Counted from the stretch's first letter, positions 32,890 to 44,779 are shown. The stretch is 64,000 nt of DNA from Anisus vortex (GCA_949126835.1 OX421502.1:36949479-37013478), one strand, 5' to 3'. The notes: generated by a model from the sequence alone, not told the origin. Program-made: numbers and translations.

Positions 32890-34450
32890 GTGAGTTGTGT
32901 TTTAAATCTATCACGTTATTACTAAAACCATCCCACAAAATTGCGCGAGCCAGCGATTTTATTTTATCTTTTAGCCCCTTACACAATCCCATATTACTTA
33001 AGTATTTAAGTTCGAGTACGGACAGAGGGTCGTACCACATGTATTCAGAAAAAGGAGGGGGGTGGCCCCTTTATCAAGTTGCTGTGACCTAAGCCTTGAG
33101 TCGATGATGTCACAGCCGGTAAGATCTGCACGTGAGTCAAACCGCCAGACAGTGTGAGTCTTTTTTTTAACGGCTACACATGCTATGGTCAGTGTTTGAG
33201 ACATTCCGGACTGGTCCTTTTTCTTTGATATCATCTCTTCCGGGCAGGACTGTGTTATTCCATTGCATCCTTATGCACGTTGAAACATATGCTAATATAT
33301 CCGTAAATTGAATGTAAGTGTTTGAATTTTAAATCATAGAATGTTTCATATAATTAAAACAATTCTAAAGACACAGACCGTGGATAACCAGGTTTGGGCG
33401 CTATGTTTAAGTTGCTCAAAATGATCTAAATTTCATTTGTGTTTTTAATTGTGTGCTTTAACCGATAGTTTGAAAATTCGTGTTTACAAATGCGTCAAGT
33501 ATTTAGGCTAAAGAAAAAAAATCAATATGCGTTTGTTTTGTTGACCACTTGATTCCGGCGCAGTAGACATTTTGAAATCTTTCTTTTTCTTTTATTAATC
33601 GATATAGACCACACTGTCCAGCACAGGACATGGCAAATGTCACCACCACCCCTTACTCACATTTTTATTAGAACATACACACACACACAAACTCGGGGCT
33701 AACAAGCTAACACAATTATTATTTTTTTTTATAGCCTTTTTGCCTTTCGAAATTTGGGGAAAAGTAAAGGCGGTTAGGCACACTGTCCTGGCCAGCCAAT
33801 CCCACAGACCCAAACACTGCGATGTTATCTGTCATTAGCAAATAACAAGTTCCCCAGCAATTCCTTGGTCAAACAACAATACTTTACATTGCCGTGATAA
33901 CAAGTTTCAATCGATAGTACACAGTTTCTTCCCTTTCTTATACTCCCACTAATTAAACAAACAAAAATCGTATTTGTCTTTAATCGTTAACAAATGGATG
34001 AATATGATGGATTTTAAGCGTTAGTAGATTTTTAGGTGTTATTATTAAATAAATGACAAAACACTACAGAATTATTACTGTTATTCAGTCTATTGCTCAT
34101 TAGAATTTGTGCATTAATGGAATTTTAAGTACTTCTTGAGGCTGTGTGTGTGTGTTTGTGTGTGGTTTATGTGTGTATGAGTGCATATTGTATTGCCGAG
34201 TGTGTTTAGGTGTGTCCTATTATGTGTAGTGAGTGTGTGTGTGTGTGCATTTGTACAAGTAAGTCAGCATAGCCTTGCAGTGATGAAATTAGTTGAACAA
34301 GTTCCAGAAAAAAACACTATATAAAACGTATTTATTTAAACGTGCTTAATAATATTGCCCTAACAGTTCAAAACCATGGCATTCATTTGCGTTTCCTGTG
34401 GAATGATTTATCTTTTAGAAGTAAATGTTTCTTAAAATAAAACATGCATT
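32890..34450 (+). other. Start of the putative long intron
   Basis: GTGAGT donor followed by AT-rich, mostly non-repetitive sequence. A family-2 SINE scrap (about 33762-33805, AAAGTAAAGGCGGTTAGGCA) and GT-rich runs (34144-34250) are present. The short plus and minus frames here carry no motif. Confidence 0.4.
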
Positions 34451-34452
34451 TA

Positions 34453-34722
34453 TGGTAGCCGAGCGGCAGCGCGTTCGACTGGCGATCCAAAGGTCCTGTG
34501 TTCGAATCCTCCTGGTGGAGGCTATGATGTTTTCCCAGGACTTGAGGGTGTCCCTGAGTCTTCCCAGCTCTGATGGGTACCTGACATTAATTGGGGGTAA
34601 AGTAAAAGTGGCAGGGCATTGTGCTGGCCACACTTCCCCCTAGTTCGCCGTGGCCGTAGAAACTGGTGAACGCTGCTTCAACAGCCCTATGGATCATTTG
34701 GGTCCGAAGGGTACTTTAATCA
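34453..34722 (+). mobile_element. Full-length SINE, family 2
   Basis: TGGTAGCCGAGCGGCAGCGC (A-box-like), GTGTTCGAATCCTCC (B-box-like), TGTCCCTGAGTCTTCCCAGC, GGGTACCTGACATTAATTGG, GGGCATTGTGCTGGCCACAC and GGTCCGAAGGGTACTTTAA give the full order, on the plus strand. Confidence 0.88.
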
Positions 34723-34917
34723 CTTACATGTTGCATAGAAGTTTAAAAGAAGTGTCAGTTTGGCGCCTAGCCAAGCCTTGGCGCCCGTTGTGACCGCCTC
34801 TTTCACTCCCTTTTAGTCCTACCTGTGGACCGTTTCACTTTAAGTCAAAACAGCATGGTGACCAACTGCTGTTATTACTTTTTAATTTGTTACAACTTAA
34901 CTTATCTTATACATTAC

Positions 34918-35263
34918 AGACGCGCCTTCTATAAAGAAGATCATCCGTGGTCCGAGTCTAGTCTTGCATTTTTATTAATGTTTTAAGTGATGTTAAGTTA
35001 CTGGTATTCCTGGTTTGTTCAGACAACCCATTCCATGCCCGAATGCCACTCGGGAAGAAAGAGTACTGATATGCATTTGTTCTCGCATAAGGGATAAGGA
35101 ACTTGTTTTCGTCTTTATGCTTTATCTGAGCTCTGGGTACGCGTAGTAATATTTCTATTTCAATGACAAGTCTATGTGTCCCTAATTTCTTCCATCTCTC
35201 AAAGATTCTCTCTCGTCTCTTTACCACTTCTACTTCTCCATCATTTATTCTTCTCACCCTCAT
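34918..35263 (-). pseudogene. CR1-like LINE 3' end with C-terminal coding piece
   Basis: The minus frame encodes RVPRAQIKHKDENKFLIPYA and RTNAYQYSFFPSGIRAWNGL, then a short NLTSLKTLIK. This is the typical end of CR1/jockey-type RT proteins (RTxxYxYSFFPRxIxxWNxLP). The 3' UTR follows down to about 34918, with GGACCACGGATGATCTTCTT and TAGAAGGCGCGTCTGTAA-like ends. It is 5' truncated. Similar fragments lie at 36697, 42489, 44625, 49755, 49900 and 59395. Confidence 0.8.
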
Positions 35264-35409
35264 TCTCCTCTCTTCTTTTTTTTTTGTCTTTACCTCTCCA
35301 CACCCCGCCCCTTCCTCCGCCCCGTTTTCCCTTTATTTCACTCTTTACCTGCCTGTCCGTTACTCACCGCTCTTAGACAGTGACTCACATAAAGGCACGG
35401 CTCGATAAA

Positions 35410-36696
35410 CCAGGCCCGGCAACACTTAAAGGTATCAATACGATCCAAATAGCTATCATCCTTTTAGTTTTAGTGGGTTTTTTTTCACTCGGATTAATAC
35501 TAGTGTAAAAAAAACAGCATTAAGTCTATTGTTGAAAGATTGAGCTATATTTAGATATGGATTAGTTCAGTAGATTAATATCTATGCATTTCGAGACGCT
35601 CTGCTTTGTCTATAATTCTGCAGTTCTGGTGGGGATTCGTTGAGTAGGTCGAACTGAAAAGGAAGGGGGTTATCGATCTGCTTTTTTTTTAAAATAACAC
35701 CACGATTCCTGTCTTGTGTTTGTCAGTGTTTGCGTGTGTGTCCGTGTGAGCGTATGCGTGTGTGTATGTGTGTGAATGCGTATGTGTGTGTAACGACTGT
35801 ATGAATGTATGTGTCTTTGTGTGTATGAATATGTGTAAAAGCGTGCGTGTGTGTATGGTCTGTATGTGCTGTATATGTCACTGTATGTGCGTTTGTGTGT
35901 ATGCGTATTATGCATGTATGTGTCTATATGAATGCGTGTGTGTATGTGCTGTATGACTGTATGTGTGCGTAAGTGTGCGCTACCAGTGTAAAAAGAATGA
36001 ATGACAGCAAGCGTCTGTGAGTCCACTGTTAAGACGAAGCCGCGTGCGTGCATTGAGCGCGAGAGGATGACTCACGTGGCCTGCACTCACACACACACTG
36101 ATACACACATACTGGCAGATAGCATTCACACATGTAAAACTTCGTTCACGCTTAAAATACACACAATCGAACAGAAAAACACACACACACACACACACTT
36201 ATAGTCACATGAGATTGAGATTTTATAAACTATAAACAAGATGAGATAGCGTGGTGCTATTAATAAATAAGTCTGGCCTGTTAGAAAACATTTCAGATAT
36301 TGTAACTGGGGAAATACCGAACCACAATATTGTCTAGCCTGAACGAATACTGTTTTATCTTGTTTGGTCCATCGCGGGATTCTAGTTTGTTTTTTAAACA
36401 ATATGAGTTTATTTGATGGAGTTCCGAGCGCAGCTGGGAAGTGATTATAATGTTATATTAGTGAATGATATTAAAATACAGAAAGCCATCTCCATAAAAT
36501 AATCCACTTATATGTATTTTAAGGGGAGTGTAATGCTTATGGTTTTCATGTTGTGTGATACAAAACCGGATTGTGGTTCTTTGAACCATTCTTGAGAAAC
36601 TCACATGGTTCTCCTTATTACTTGATTACTGAGTGAAAACACATGTTTTTATTTTTAATGGCTAGACACATTATCTTACTTATCTGAAATGTCTCA
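35410..36696. other. Intron-like spacer with TG/CA-rich tracts
   Basis: A TGTG/TATG-rich degenerate tract spans about 35720-35970 and an AC run lies at 36177-36198. The frames over these tracts consist only of Cys/Val/Thr/His repeats and are not genes. The rest is AT-rich without recognised features. Confidence 0.5.
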
Positions 36697-36757
36697 GATG
36701 CTCCTTTTATACAATAGATTATTGCGTCCTAAGCGTATGAGTGGTTTTAGTATAGTT
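36697..36757 (-). repeat. CR1-like LINE 3' tail fragment
   Basis: CAGATGCTCCTTTTATACAA then GATTATTGCGTCCTAAGCGT is the minus-strand hairpin tail of the CR1-like family. Confidence 0.6.
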
Positions 36758-36842
36758 TTGGATTGTGTATGTTGTTAACTTATTCATCTTTCCTGGCTTC
36801 TTCTAGCATCTCATAAATCAGACCTTTGCTGGTCGCAATTTT

Positions 36843-37044
36843 AACAATAATCTCTAACTTATTGAGTATACAAAAACAATAATCTCTAATTTATTGAGTA
36901 TACAAAAACAATAATCTCTAATTTATTGAGTATACAAAAACAATAATCTCTAATTTATTGAGTATACAAAAACAATAATCTCTAATTTATTGAGTATAAA
37001 AAAACAAAAATCTCTAATTTATTGAGTATACAAAAACAATAATT
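36843..37044 (+). repeat. 32-bp tandem repeat, about six units
   Basis: The unit is ACAATAATCTCTAATTTATT plus GAGTATACAAAA, nearly perfect, with small changes in the first and last units. There are no spacers. Confidence 0.92.
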
Positions 37045-38096
37045 TTGAAAATAAAACACTGTGTCCCTATATATAGATAATATATTATTGACTAGCTATA
37101 TTTGTTTTATTTAATATAATTCTTTCCTAAGGTTCTCTCAATTTAACTTCTTCTTCTTCCTTGTACTGTGGAAAACCCGTTATACCCGATGAAAAAGTCC
37201 ATAATTTAAGAGTAGTTTGATTGCTACTGCTATGGGATCCAAAGTGTACATTAACTACTTATACTATTTTATAACATACAAGCAAGAGATGTGTACTAAC
37301 GACGAACTTTCATTGGGTGTATCTAGTCCAACCCTTCGGTGTTATATTTACTAGTAGTAAATTCCACTTGTAATTAACCTTGCAGTTCTTTTCTGAATTA
37401 TGTTATAGTTTTTGAAGAAGCATAGGCCCACTCTAATCGAGGTTTCACTACTAATGTTAGTTTTTGTGTGGTTGCGTTTCATCATCATGTTTATGTGACG
37501 TAACGTGTTGTAGGCTATCTACGATTGCTCTCTGTGTTTTACACGTTTTAAACACTAAACACATTATGTTTACGTTTGTCAACACATTCCTTACATAGAT
37601 AAAACAGATAACACCGAAAACTTGGTATCGCTTTAAATGTCTTCATAAAAATGAAAGTTAAAGGGGAGTAAATGGACCATAAAAAATAGTTTAAGTTTGC
37701 CTGGAATTCCATCAGTAGTTTCCCCTGATATGTTGTAAGCTTTCATTTTATCTTTCTCTTCTCTTTTATCTTTCTTTATCTCTTTCGTCTTTTTATTTTT
37801 TATTTCACTCCTCCCATCGCATTCTATGTCCCCCTTTACTCTCTCTCTCTCTCTCTTTCTCTATCTCTCTTTCTCTCTCTCTCTCTCTCTTTCTCTTTCT
37901 TCCCACCATCCTCTGACTCGCAAAGTACCTACCGGTGATAAATATTTCCTCCTTTAATTTACATACTTGATAATTTATTAAAGTCTGACAATTTCCTTTT
38001 AAGTAATATTAACACTTGGATTTGAACTCAAGACTATGGAATTGATAACGTCTGACCTTTTTTTTTTTTTTTTTAATTTTTGAATTTCCCTGGTCT
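37045..38096. other. Intron-like spacer; CT-rich tract
   Basis: Mostly AT-rich unique sequence, with a CT/TTTCT-rich tract at about 37838-37900 and a 17-T run near 38059-38075. No gene seen. Confidence 0.45.
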
Positions 38097-38178
38097 TGAG
38101 ATCAGTATGTTCTGTTGGTGTTATTATTGTTTGTTGTGAGATCAGTATGTTCTGTTGGTGTTATTATTGTCTGTTGTT
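38097..38178 (+). repeat. Tandem duplication of about 41 bp
   Basis: TGAGATCAGTATGTTCTGTT plus GGTGTTATTATTGTTTGTTG occurs twice in direct succession with one base difference. Confidence 0.85.
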
Positions 38179-38514
38179 TTGGCCCCATGTAAACCAAACA
38201 TAAGGATAAGCAAACACTGCTCTTGCATCTAATCCCGCTGGCAATGCATTGTATGTGTGTGTGTGGGGGGGGGAGACACTGTCCAAACAGAAAACTTGGA
38301 TGCACAGTGTTTAACTTAAGGAGGGAGGGAGGGGGCGGTCGCAAGTCACTGTGGCCCCCACGCGCCATTCATAAACATAGCACAGCAGTGTAAAGAAGAG
38401 AGCGCTGGGCGTGAGATTTGGACCTTCCCTGATCAGCTTAGTCAGGTCACAGTATTATGTAAGTCCCTGGTGTAGTCTAACGGCACGAGCCCTTAGTAGG
38501 CTATCTACAGGGAC

Positions 38515-38755
38515 TCTGGGTCAGATTCTTCAAGAAATTTACTATTGGCACGACTCTTTGAGAAGTTTGTTTATTCACACAATGCCTCAAAAGGATATCT
38601 ATCAGCACGGTTCTTCAAGATATTTGCTAGTGGCACGGTTTTCATATAATTTGCTATTAGCGCTGTTCTACGGGAAAAATGTACTATTATCACGGTTCTC
38701 CAAGAAGTTTGACACAACTATTACAACTTATCTATTGCTATTGGTACAATTATTC
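38515..38755 (+). repeat. Degenerate tandem repeat of about 33-36 bp
   Basis: CGGTTCTTCAAGA, TTTGCTATTGGCAC and close variants recur about seven times (38526, 38560, 38608, 38636, 38667, 38694...). The 117-codon plus frame across it is a by-product. Confidence 0.6.
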
Positions 38756-39041
38756 AGCTACTGAAATAGATGCAACCCGAATACTCCGTTCAGTACATGG
38801 GAAGCTCAAATATTGCACACACGTTTTAAACTAGTCCCCAAACTATGCTATTTCTGTCCTCGTTGACGTTTCTGACGTTGAAGCAATAAGTATCTGAAAC
38901 TCAATACCTAGAATTTCTAAGTAAAGTAGAAGACTGTGATTTCTTGTCGGTCAATACAAGTAAGAAATTCAATAGAGTCGTTGATTTATTAACTGATTAA
39001 TTAAAAAGTGCGATATTGGTATAGACTAGTAATCCATCTAT

Positions 39042-39420
39042 TCATCCTTATGGCGCTACAGCCCATGTAGGGCTTTGGCCTGCACCATCACCTCCTTCCA
39101 TTTGGGCCTATCCATGGCTTTCCTCCACCATGCACGCACACTAAGCTTTTGCAGATCTGCTTCGAGACATCTTTTTCTTGGTCTGCCCCCTAAGCCTCTT
39201 TCCCTTCGGCCTCTGGTGGTGTACTGTTCTGGTTTATCTGCCTTCTGCTATTCTTTCCACCTCAGACTGCCCTTCTTAATTTCAGCTACCACCGTTGGAT
39301 CATCGTGCAGGGCGCATAATTCTAAATTGCTTCTTATTCTTCATATATCTTTCGTAACACTTTTCTTTCCCAGGTATTTAGCAGGTTCTCAATGGATTTT
39401 GTCAATGTCCACGTGTGTCA
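39042..39420 (-). pseudogene. C-terminal end of a LINE reverse-transcriptase protein
   Basis: On the minus strand near 39080-39190 it encodes GRPRKRCLEADLQKLSVRA followed by WWRKAMDRPKWKEVMV, the GRPRxRWxxxxxxDL...W...AxDRxxWRxxV ending shared by several LINE RT proteins. Upstream parts are frame-shifted. It is 5' truncated. Confidence 0.65.
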
Positions 39421-39599
39421 CTGCCATGCATCACCACTGGCCTTGTTATTGTTTTGTAGATGGTTTTCTAGCTAGTAATAATCAATGATTTTATACACAG
39501 GACAGTAACCGAACAACGAAAGAACAACGGAATAGTAATAACACATAATGCGTTGTATTGTAATTCAATATTTAAAATAATTGAATCAGCATTTTCATC

Positions 39600-39690
39600 A
39601 AATAACTGGTCGCGACCCGTACCGGGCCATGAAAGTGAAATGTCCGGGTCTCAGACGTATCAGTGTGAGAACCGCTGGGTTTACAATTGA
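39600..39690. mobile_element. Isolated hAT end
   Basis: GGTCGCGACCCGTACCGGGCC-type sequence leading to TCAGTGTGAGAACCGCTG is a typical right end of a hAT element (inverted CAGCGGTTCTCACA). A matching left end was not found. Confidence 0.4.
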
Positions 39691-40079
39691 CTTTGCAGCA
39701 CTTCCCCCACTATTTAAAACTAACTCGCCCGTTGCCTCGCACTATCTCTCTGATCCTTAGGCAGCGGATGGAAAATTCTCTCGTTCAATATTTAATTGAC
39801 TATACGGGCACCCCTATCCGGCTACCCCTCTCACGCCACCCTTCCCCTTTTCTCAGTTTCTCCCCCAATGTTAGTTTTCTTCTCAACTTTCTATTTTTTT
39901 CTTTTCTTCTTTCTCTTGTATAAAGATATAAAGATAGATGGATCTAAATCTCTTTACTTTCACTTTACATTTATTTTATAAGGAAGTATCTTTAAGAGTC
40001 TCAAACAATTATTGTGAGGATAGATATAGCATGACTTGTCTTTCAAATTTTTTTTTCATGGTTAGCTTTGTGTGTTTAG

Positions 40080-40170
40080 CTGTGCATACACGGACAAACT
40101 GACACACTGACACACACACACAGCACACACTGACACACACACTGACACACACACACACTGATACACACAT
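40080..40170. repeat. CACA-rich microsatellite with CACTGACA words
   Basis: ACACACTGACACACACAC repeats. Cys/Val-rich frames across it are spurious. Confidence 0.8.
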
Positions 40171-40569
40171 AAGACTTACACATGTCCTTAGTCCTGCTCT
40201 CGTGGAGTACTGCAGGCCCAGGTACATTTGTTATGTCCCACGCTGTTGTTGACATAACGTCCACACTGCGTTATTATAACCCCATCAATATAATATTGCC
40301 ACAAAAACCTCCTTTTAAGCAACCCAAACCCTATATACGATATGAGCTATGAACCTATATAGTCCGTGTTACCAATAAACACATAAATACAGTTTCGCCT
40401 AGTTAAAAGTTACAGAAAGATTTCACAGTAACGTCCAAAATATTGCAGGCATAGTGGTTGTAAAGGGAACAGCGCGCTGGACATGCTTTGATATCGAAAA
40501 CTTTTAAAACTCTACGGAAAACCTTGTCTTTCTTAACCCTGAATATTAACTTCTCTAAACTTTCTGTCG

Positions 40570-40800
40570 ACCAACTTTCTTTGTGTCTACGGCCAGATCT
40601 TTGACAGGCTTATTGACACAGTTTCTGATCATGCTTTCAATCTTAAACTTGGCACATAGACTTGTTTTATTTTACAACACATTGCATCAAATTTTCAGCC
40701 TCATACCCAAACCCACAAAAAAAAAAAAAGTTTTTAACTTTTATTTTCATTAGAGTCTATTGTGCGTATTTTGAAATCCTTATTGAGCACGAGTGATTTC
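40570..40800 (+). repeat. S block fragment outside the main array
   Basis: AATCTTAAACTTGGCACATA, ACAACACATTGCATCAAATT, CATACCCAAACCCACAAAAA and GTGCGTATTTTGAAATCC are S-block words, on the same strand as the other copies. Confidence 0.5.
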
Positions 40801-40877
40801 CCCATGGTTTTGCCATATTTTCTTCCCTTGTCAGTTTGTTAAGAGCATCCTTCTTCCTCTTTCTCTATTTGAATTTT

Positions 40878-40968
40878 TAAGTCTCTCTCTCTCTGACTGT
40901 TTGACTCTCTCTCTCTCTGTCTCTCTCTCTCTGTCTCTCTCGCTCTCTTTATATATATATATATATTT
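40878..40968 (+). repeat. CT-rich and TA microsatellite
   Basis: Interrupted CTCTCTCTCTGT words, ending in a run of TA dinucleotides. Confidence 0.85.
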
Positions 40969-41711
40969 ATTTCTTCATATGTAAAAGCAGGGTTCACCTA
41001 TAAAGGAAGCTAGAATATAATAGCAGGTAGTACTGATTCTTTGACATTTAATCACTCCCACAGATGATGTCAATTACAACAGGGACGCGATAGCGGTGTC
41101 TGTCATTTGAGAATCCCATTTGGTTGCATTTTTTTTACGGTGGGAGAGGGGTGAGGGAGTGGGTAAGGGGTTGAAATTCGTGACATCACATCCTGTCCTA
41201 ACCGGAAGTAATTCAGCCCAGCGGCGATAACCCAGTCGTCCCTGTGTCATGGTGACCAGACGAGCTAATTACGAACTAGGCCATCCTGGACACCAGTTTA
41301 TTGAAGTTTGTTGTCAACAACTACTAAAACACTGAACAACTGGGCCACCTACTCTATTCTCTCTCCAGACTTGGTGGTTGTCACACAGTCTTCCCAGCTC
41401 TACTGTTTTCAGCTTTACAGTGTAGCTTTTATGAGCTAGGCAATGTACTGGCCACACCCCCTCCGCCTAAATGGCCTAAATGTCGTAATCAAGTTTAAGT
41501 TCGTAGTGAGTGCTGATTAACTAGCATTGTCCACCAAAATGCCCATTTGTGAATAGTTTCATTAGGGCTTTTGTTATATAATATATCACAGCAATCTGTA
41601 TCGTTCATTTAAAGTAATTGTATCGTCTTTCAAATGCAAACTGATAGCAGATAAATAAACAAAACAATAAATCGCGTATTTAGTTTCCGTTATTAGTAGT
41701 AGTAGTAGTAG

Positions 41712-41962
41712 TACTCCGTCGAACCAAAGTGGTCCATAGGGCCGTTGGAGCAGCGTTCACCAGTTTCTGTTGCCACGGGATAGTGTGGCTAGCACAATGC
41801 CCAGCCGCCTTTACTTTACCCCTAACTAAAGTCAGATACCCATCAAAGCTGGGTAGACTCAGGGACGCCCTTCAGGCTCAAGAACAAATCCTAGCCTTCA
41901 CCAGGATTCGAACCCAATACTTTTTCGGTACGCCAGCCGAACGCGCTGCGCAGCACGGCCAC
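41712..41962 (-). mobile_element. SINE, family 2
   Basis: On the minus strand: a decayed head (GCGCTGTGGCCGTGCTGCGC), GGTTCGAATCCTGGTGAAGG, CCTGAGTCTACCCAGC, TTTACTTTACCCC antisense, GGCATTGTGCTAGCCACACT and CTGGTGAACGCTGCTCCAAC. It abuts an AGT triplet run at 41694-41712. Confidence 0.82.
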
Positions 41963-41969
41963 AGCGCTC

Positions 41970-42488
41970 TATATTACAAGCCGCTGCGAGCATTTTTCTT
42001 AATCAGGGGAAGATAATATCTTACAAAGGGACTTAACTAATAAATTAAAAAATCTACGACCACAATTATTTTTTTTTATTCATGCAGTGGAAATTGAACT
42101 GCAAGCATAAGCTCCATTGTTATCACTATGGGCTCAGGTATGCTTAAATCCACAAGTGAATGAATATTGTATAGGGCCCTAGTTTCTTCAAATCACCAAA
42201 AAAAATCTGCTACAAGACATGGATAGAGTAACAAGAGTATGTGAAAGGAGAAAGAAGTTCCCCCCACTCCCTCTTCATTACAACCACTTCTCACCCAATT
42301 GAAACCTATGCCCTCGGCCATATTGAGCAGTAGAGCCAATACTTGATCACGTCAGGAAAGTGTTGCATCATAGAGAGGTGGTGATGGATTGACGTTCAAC
42401 TATTTGAACACTCGCCGACGGCCGTCGTAAATCTTGCAATTTTATTTTTATCTTTTTTTTATCTGGGCTTTATTTTAACTTATTTATT
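41970..42488. other. Intron-like spacer, nothing recognised
   Basis: AT-rich unique sequence without open frames of note. Confidence 0.4.
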
Positions 42489-42770
42489 ACAGACGCTCCT
42501 TCTATAAAGAAGGTTATTGCGTCCTACGCTCATCCGCGGTCTGAGTCTAGTCTTGCATTTTTATTAGTGTTTGAAATGACGTTAAGTTACTGTGTTTCCT
42601 GGTTTGTTCATGCAAACCCATTCCGTCCCTCGGATGCCACTCGGGAAGAAAGAGTAGCCTACTTATATAATATGCATTTGTTCTCGCATAAGAGAAAAGC
42701 AAAGTGTTGTTTTTTTTAATCCTTATGTCTATCTGAGTATTCAAAACAGATTGTTATGGTGTTGTATTTC
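42489..42770 (-). pseudogene. CR1-like LINE 3' end
   Basis: The minus frame 42547-42744 carries YARTNAYY and, after a shift, PEWHPRDGMGLHEQTRKHSN and LTSFQTLIKMQD, decayed relative to 34918-35263. Its 3' end reads GCGTAGGACGCAATAACCTT, then CTTTATAGAAGGAGCGTCTG, then TAATAAATA. Confidence 0.78.
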
Positions 42771-42826
42771 TATGTTAGAATTTGTGATGTTTATTTTAAT
42801 TCTTTATTTTATCTACTTATAAATAT

Positions 42827-42960
42827 ACAGACTTCCTTCTAGAAAGTAGATTATTACGTCCTCGGCCCAAAACTTATGCAGAGCTGCGGTAGGGACGGCG
42901 GAAGGGATAGAGCCCCGGGTTCTACCAGGTTGACAGCCCGGTGTGTTATCCGTAGGACAG
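42827..42960 (-). mobile_element. SINE, family 1
   Basis: On the minus strand it reads GGGCTGTCAACCTGGTAGAA, CCCGGGGCTCTATCCC, GCATAAGTTTTGGGCCGAGG and ACGTAATAATCTACTTTCTA, then GAAGGAAGTCTGTAT. The extreme head is missing. It lies next to a CR1-like 3' end in the same orientation. Confidence 0.7.
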
Positions 42961-43386
42961 GCAACTATTGCTTGAAATTCAAAGTTGTGGTGTCCATTGG
43001 GTGCCACGGGTTTGGGCATTACGGGAAATATATGGGGGGGGGGGCAGTGTCTAGGTGGGGTAGGTACATCTTTACTGTTCAACAATACTAATAAAATAGT
43101 ATTAAATCAATCCGGGTATTAACTTGTATGTAGACTAGGGAAAAAAATTGTCCTTGTGGTCAATTGTATTTGGGAGGAGAGGGGTTGATGATACATTTCT
43201 GAATTACGAATGGCTATTATAACTTTCCTTTTTTTCTGTTTCTAATTAGTTGTGGTAAAATGCGACATCTACTGCATTGAATTAGGAAAGGCGGCAGTAG
43301 GTAAAAACATACTTGAAGAAAGGTGCCGTGCACTGAAACAGTTTGGGACCCACTAGCTAAGTGTCTTCCATAAGCCTTCCCTAAAA

Positions 43387-43600
43387 CAGGCAACCTTCCG
43401 ATAATAGCGTGCCAAAGTAGGATTTCTAATTCATCCTGCCTGCCAAGAGATTAAAAGTCATAGGCTACTGCTCTAGCAGTCAATTATGTCTCGTCGAAGA
43501 GGGCTGAATTGACTTTGTTTGGTGGTCTTCCGCGTGCCATTGAAAAACGCTCAGCGTGCCAAGTCTGGCATACGCGTTCCATAGGTTGTCGACACCCCTG
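43387..43600. mobile_element. hAT-type MITE, GGCACGC family
   Basis: Ends CAGGCAACCTTCCGATAATA (shortened) and AGGTTGTCGACACCCCTG. The interior has GCGTGCCAAAGTAGGATTTC, CTAATTCATCC and GCGTGCCATTGAAAAACGCT. Flanks CCCTAAAA (43379-43386) and CCTTAAAA (43601-43608) agree at 7 of 8. Confidence 0.82.
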
Positions 43601-44077
43601 CCTTAAAACACAACGTTGTAACACGGTAAATATTACACAATTTTTTAATGACATAGTCAAGTACATGAAACGGCCTTCAACAACGCATTAAACGTGTGAG
43701 TTTCGAATTTGTAGAGGGACTGAATTCTTGAAACTGAAACAACACCTTCGAAACTGTGGGACACTTTGTTGGTGTTTTTATTTTACTTGCTTTTTTTTTC
43801 TTTTTGCCAACCTTGCCAAATGTTTTAGCTACCTTGACATTTGAAACCATTGTATTCATTCCTGCCAGAAGGCACCTTCCCAGGATTCCCGGCATGTTCC
43901 TCTAATCCCCAGATAAATTCATCGACACCCGCGGGCTTGTGGCGTACGGTAAACACTCTCACTTTTGACAGCATGTGATAGTGTAACGCGGTCGCTATAT
44001 TTGGTATCTTCTATCAAGTTATACTATGTTAGGCTACAACGCTACACTTCCTTCCGTCGTAGTTTGTCTGTGTATGA

Positions 44078-44367
44078 CTAAAGACTCTAGTGAGATGGAC
44101 CGCTTGCTTTGATATTTCTGCTATTTGATAACTGAAAACACTTTATTTCGGAATTTCCAATCGCACCAGGTCCTCTAGATTTCCGGTTTAGTAATTCGCT
44201 ATGATTTTTTCAATGGAAAATTAAGATTAAAATCGAAAGGTATATACAGCGGAAGTCTTTAGGGAAGTTTAGGAGTCATTAAAGACAGTGTTATGGGCTG
44301 CGCACGGAAAAAAACAAACTTAAACTTTAAAAATAGAGCAAGCGGTCCATCTTATTATAGTCTTTGG
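44078..44367. mobile_element. MITE with GCTTGCT/AGCAAGC terminal repeats, copy with TATGA TSD
   Basis: The left end CTAAAGACTCTAGTGAGATG plus GACCGCTTGCT and the right end AGCAAGCGGTCCATCTTATT plus ATAGTCTTTGG are inverted repeats of about 30 bases. Pentamers TATGA flank it at 44073-44077 and 44368-44372. The 290-bp interior is AT-rich and non-coding. The superfamily is unassigned. Confidence 0.8.
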
Positions 44368-44624
44368 TATGACACATTTCCCCTGTCTGTTAAGTATTTC
44401 TGAAAAAAAAAATTTAACTCTAAGTTTGAAAAAAGTAGACTATTGAATTAAGGTTCTTTGAGTGACTCAATACCTAAATATGTTAAAATGATTTTTAAGG
44501 GTTCTCCCTAAGATGAGTAATGCATGTAGGCCTACCATTTTAAGTCTGGGGTCGGGCTATATCTTCTTGTCGTGTAGATTATAGCACTTGGATAAAAACA
44601 CAAGGAATAACTCATATAATATAA

Positions 44625-44770
44625 ATTCATTTCCTCCCCGAGTGGCAATTAAGCATGGAAATGGGTGACATGACATAATTATTTCGTTTTTAAATTAACA
44701 AGATTCTTTGAATATTCTATCAAAATGCAAGATCAGGTTAAACCACGGATATGTGTAGATCCTATTCATC
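44625..44770 (+). repeat. CR1-like LINE 3' fragment
   Basis: CCCCGAGTGGCAATTAAGCA, GGAAATGGGTGACATGAC, CAAAATGCAAGATCAGGTTA and AACCACGGATATGTGTAG are sense-strand words of the family's 3' end, strongly decayed. Confidence 0.55.
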
Positions 44771-44779
44771 TTACACTTT

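Noticed and set aside
34453..34530. A tRNA gene (A- and B-box-like sequence)
   Set aside because: The tRNA-like head is followed by the conserved family-2 SINE body, recurs at several sites, and does not close into a full cloverleaf acceptor stem by eye.
35670..36204. Cys/Val- and His/Thr-rich open frames
   Set aside because: They are low-complexity TG/CA repeats without start context or splice signals.
39075..39488. 137-codon plus frame
   Set aside because: It is antisense to the C-terminal LINE coding remnant.
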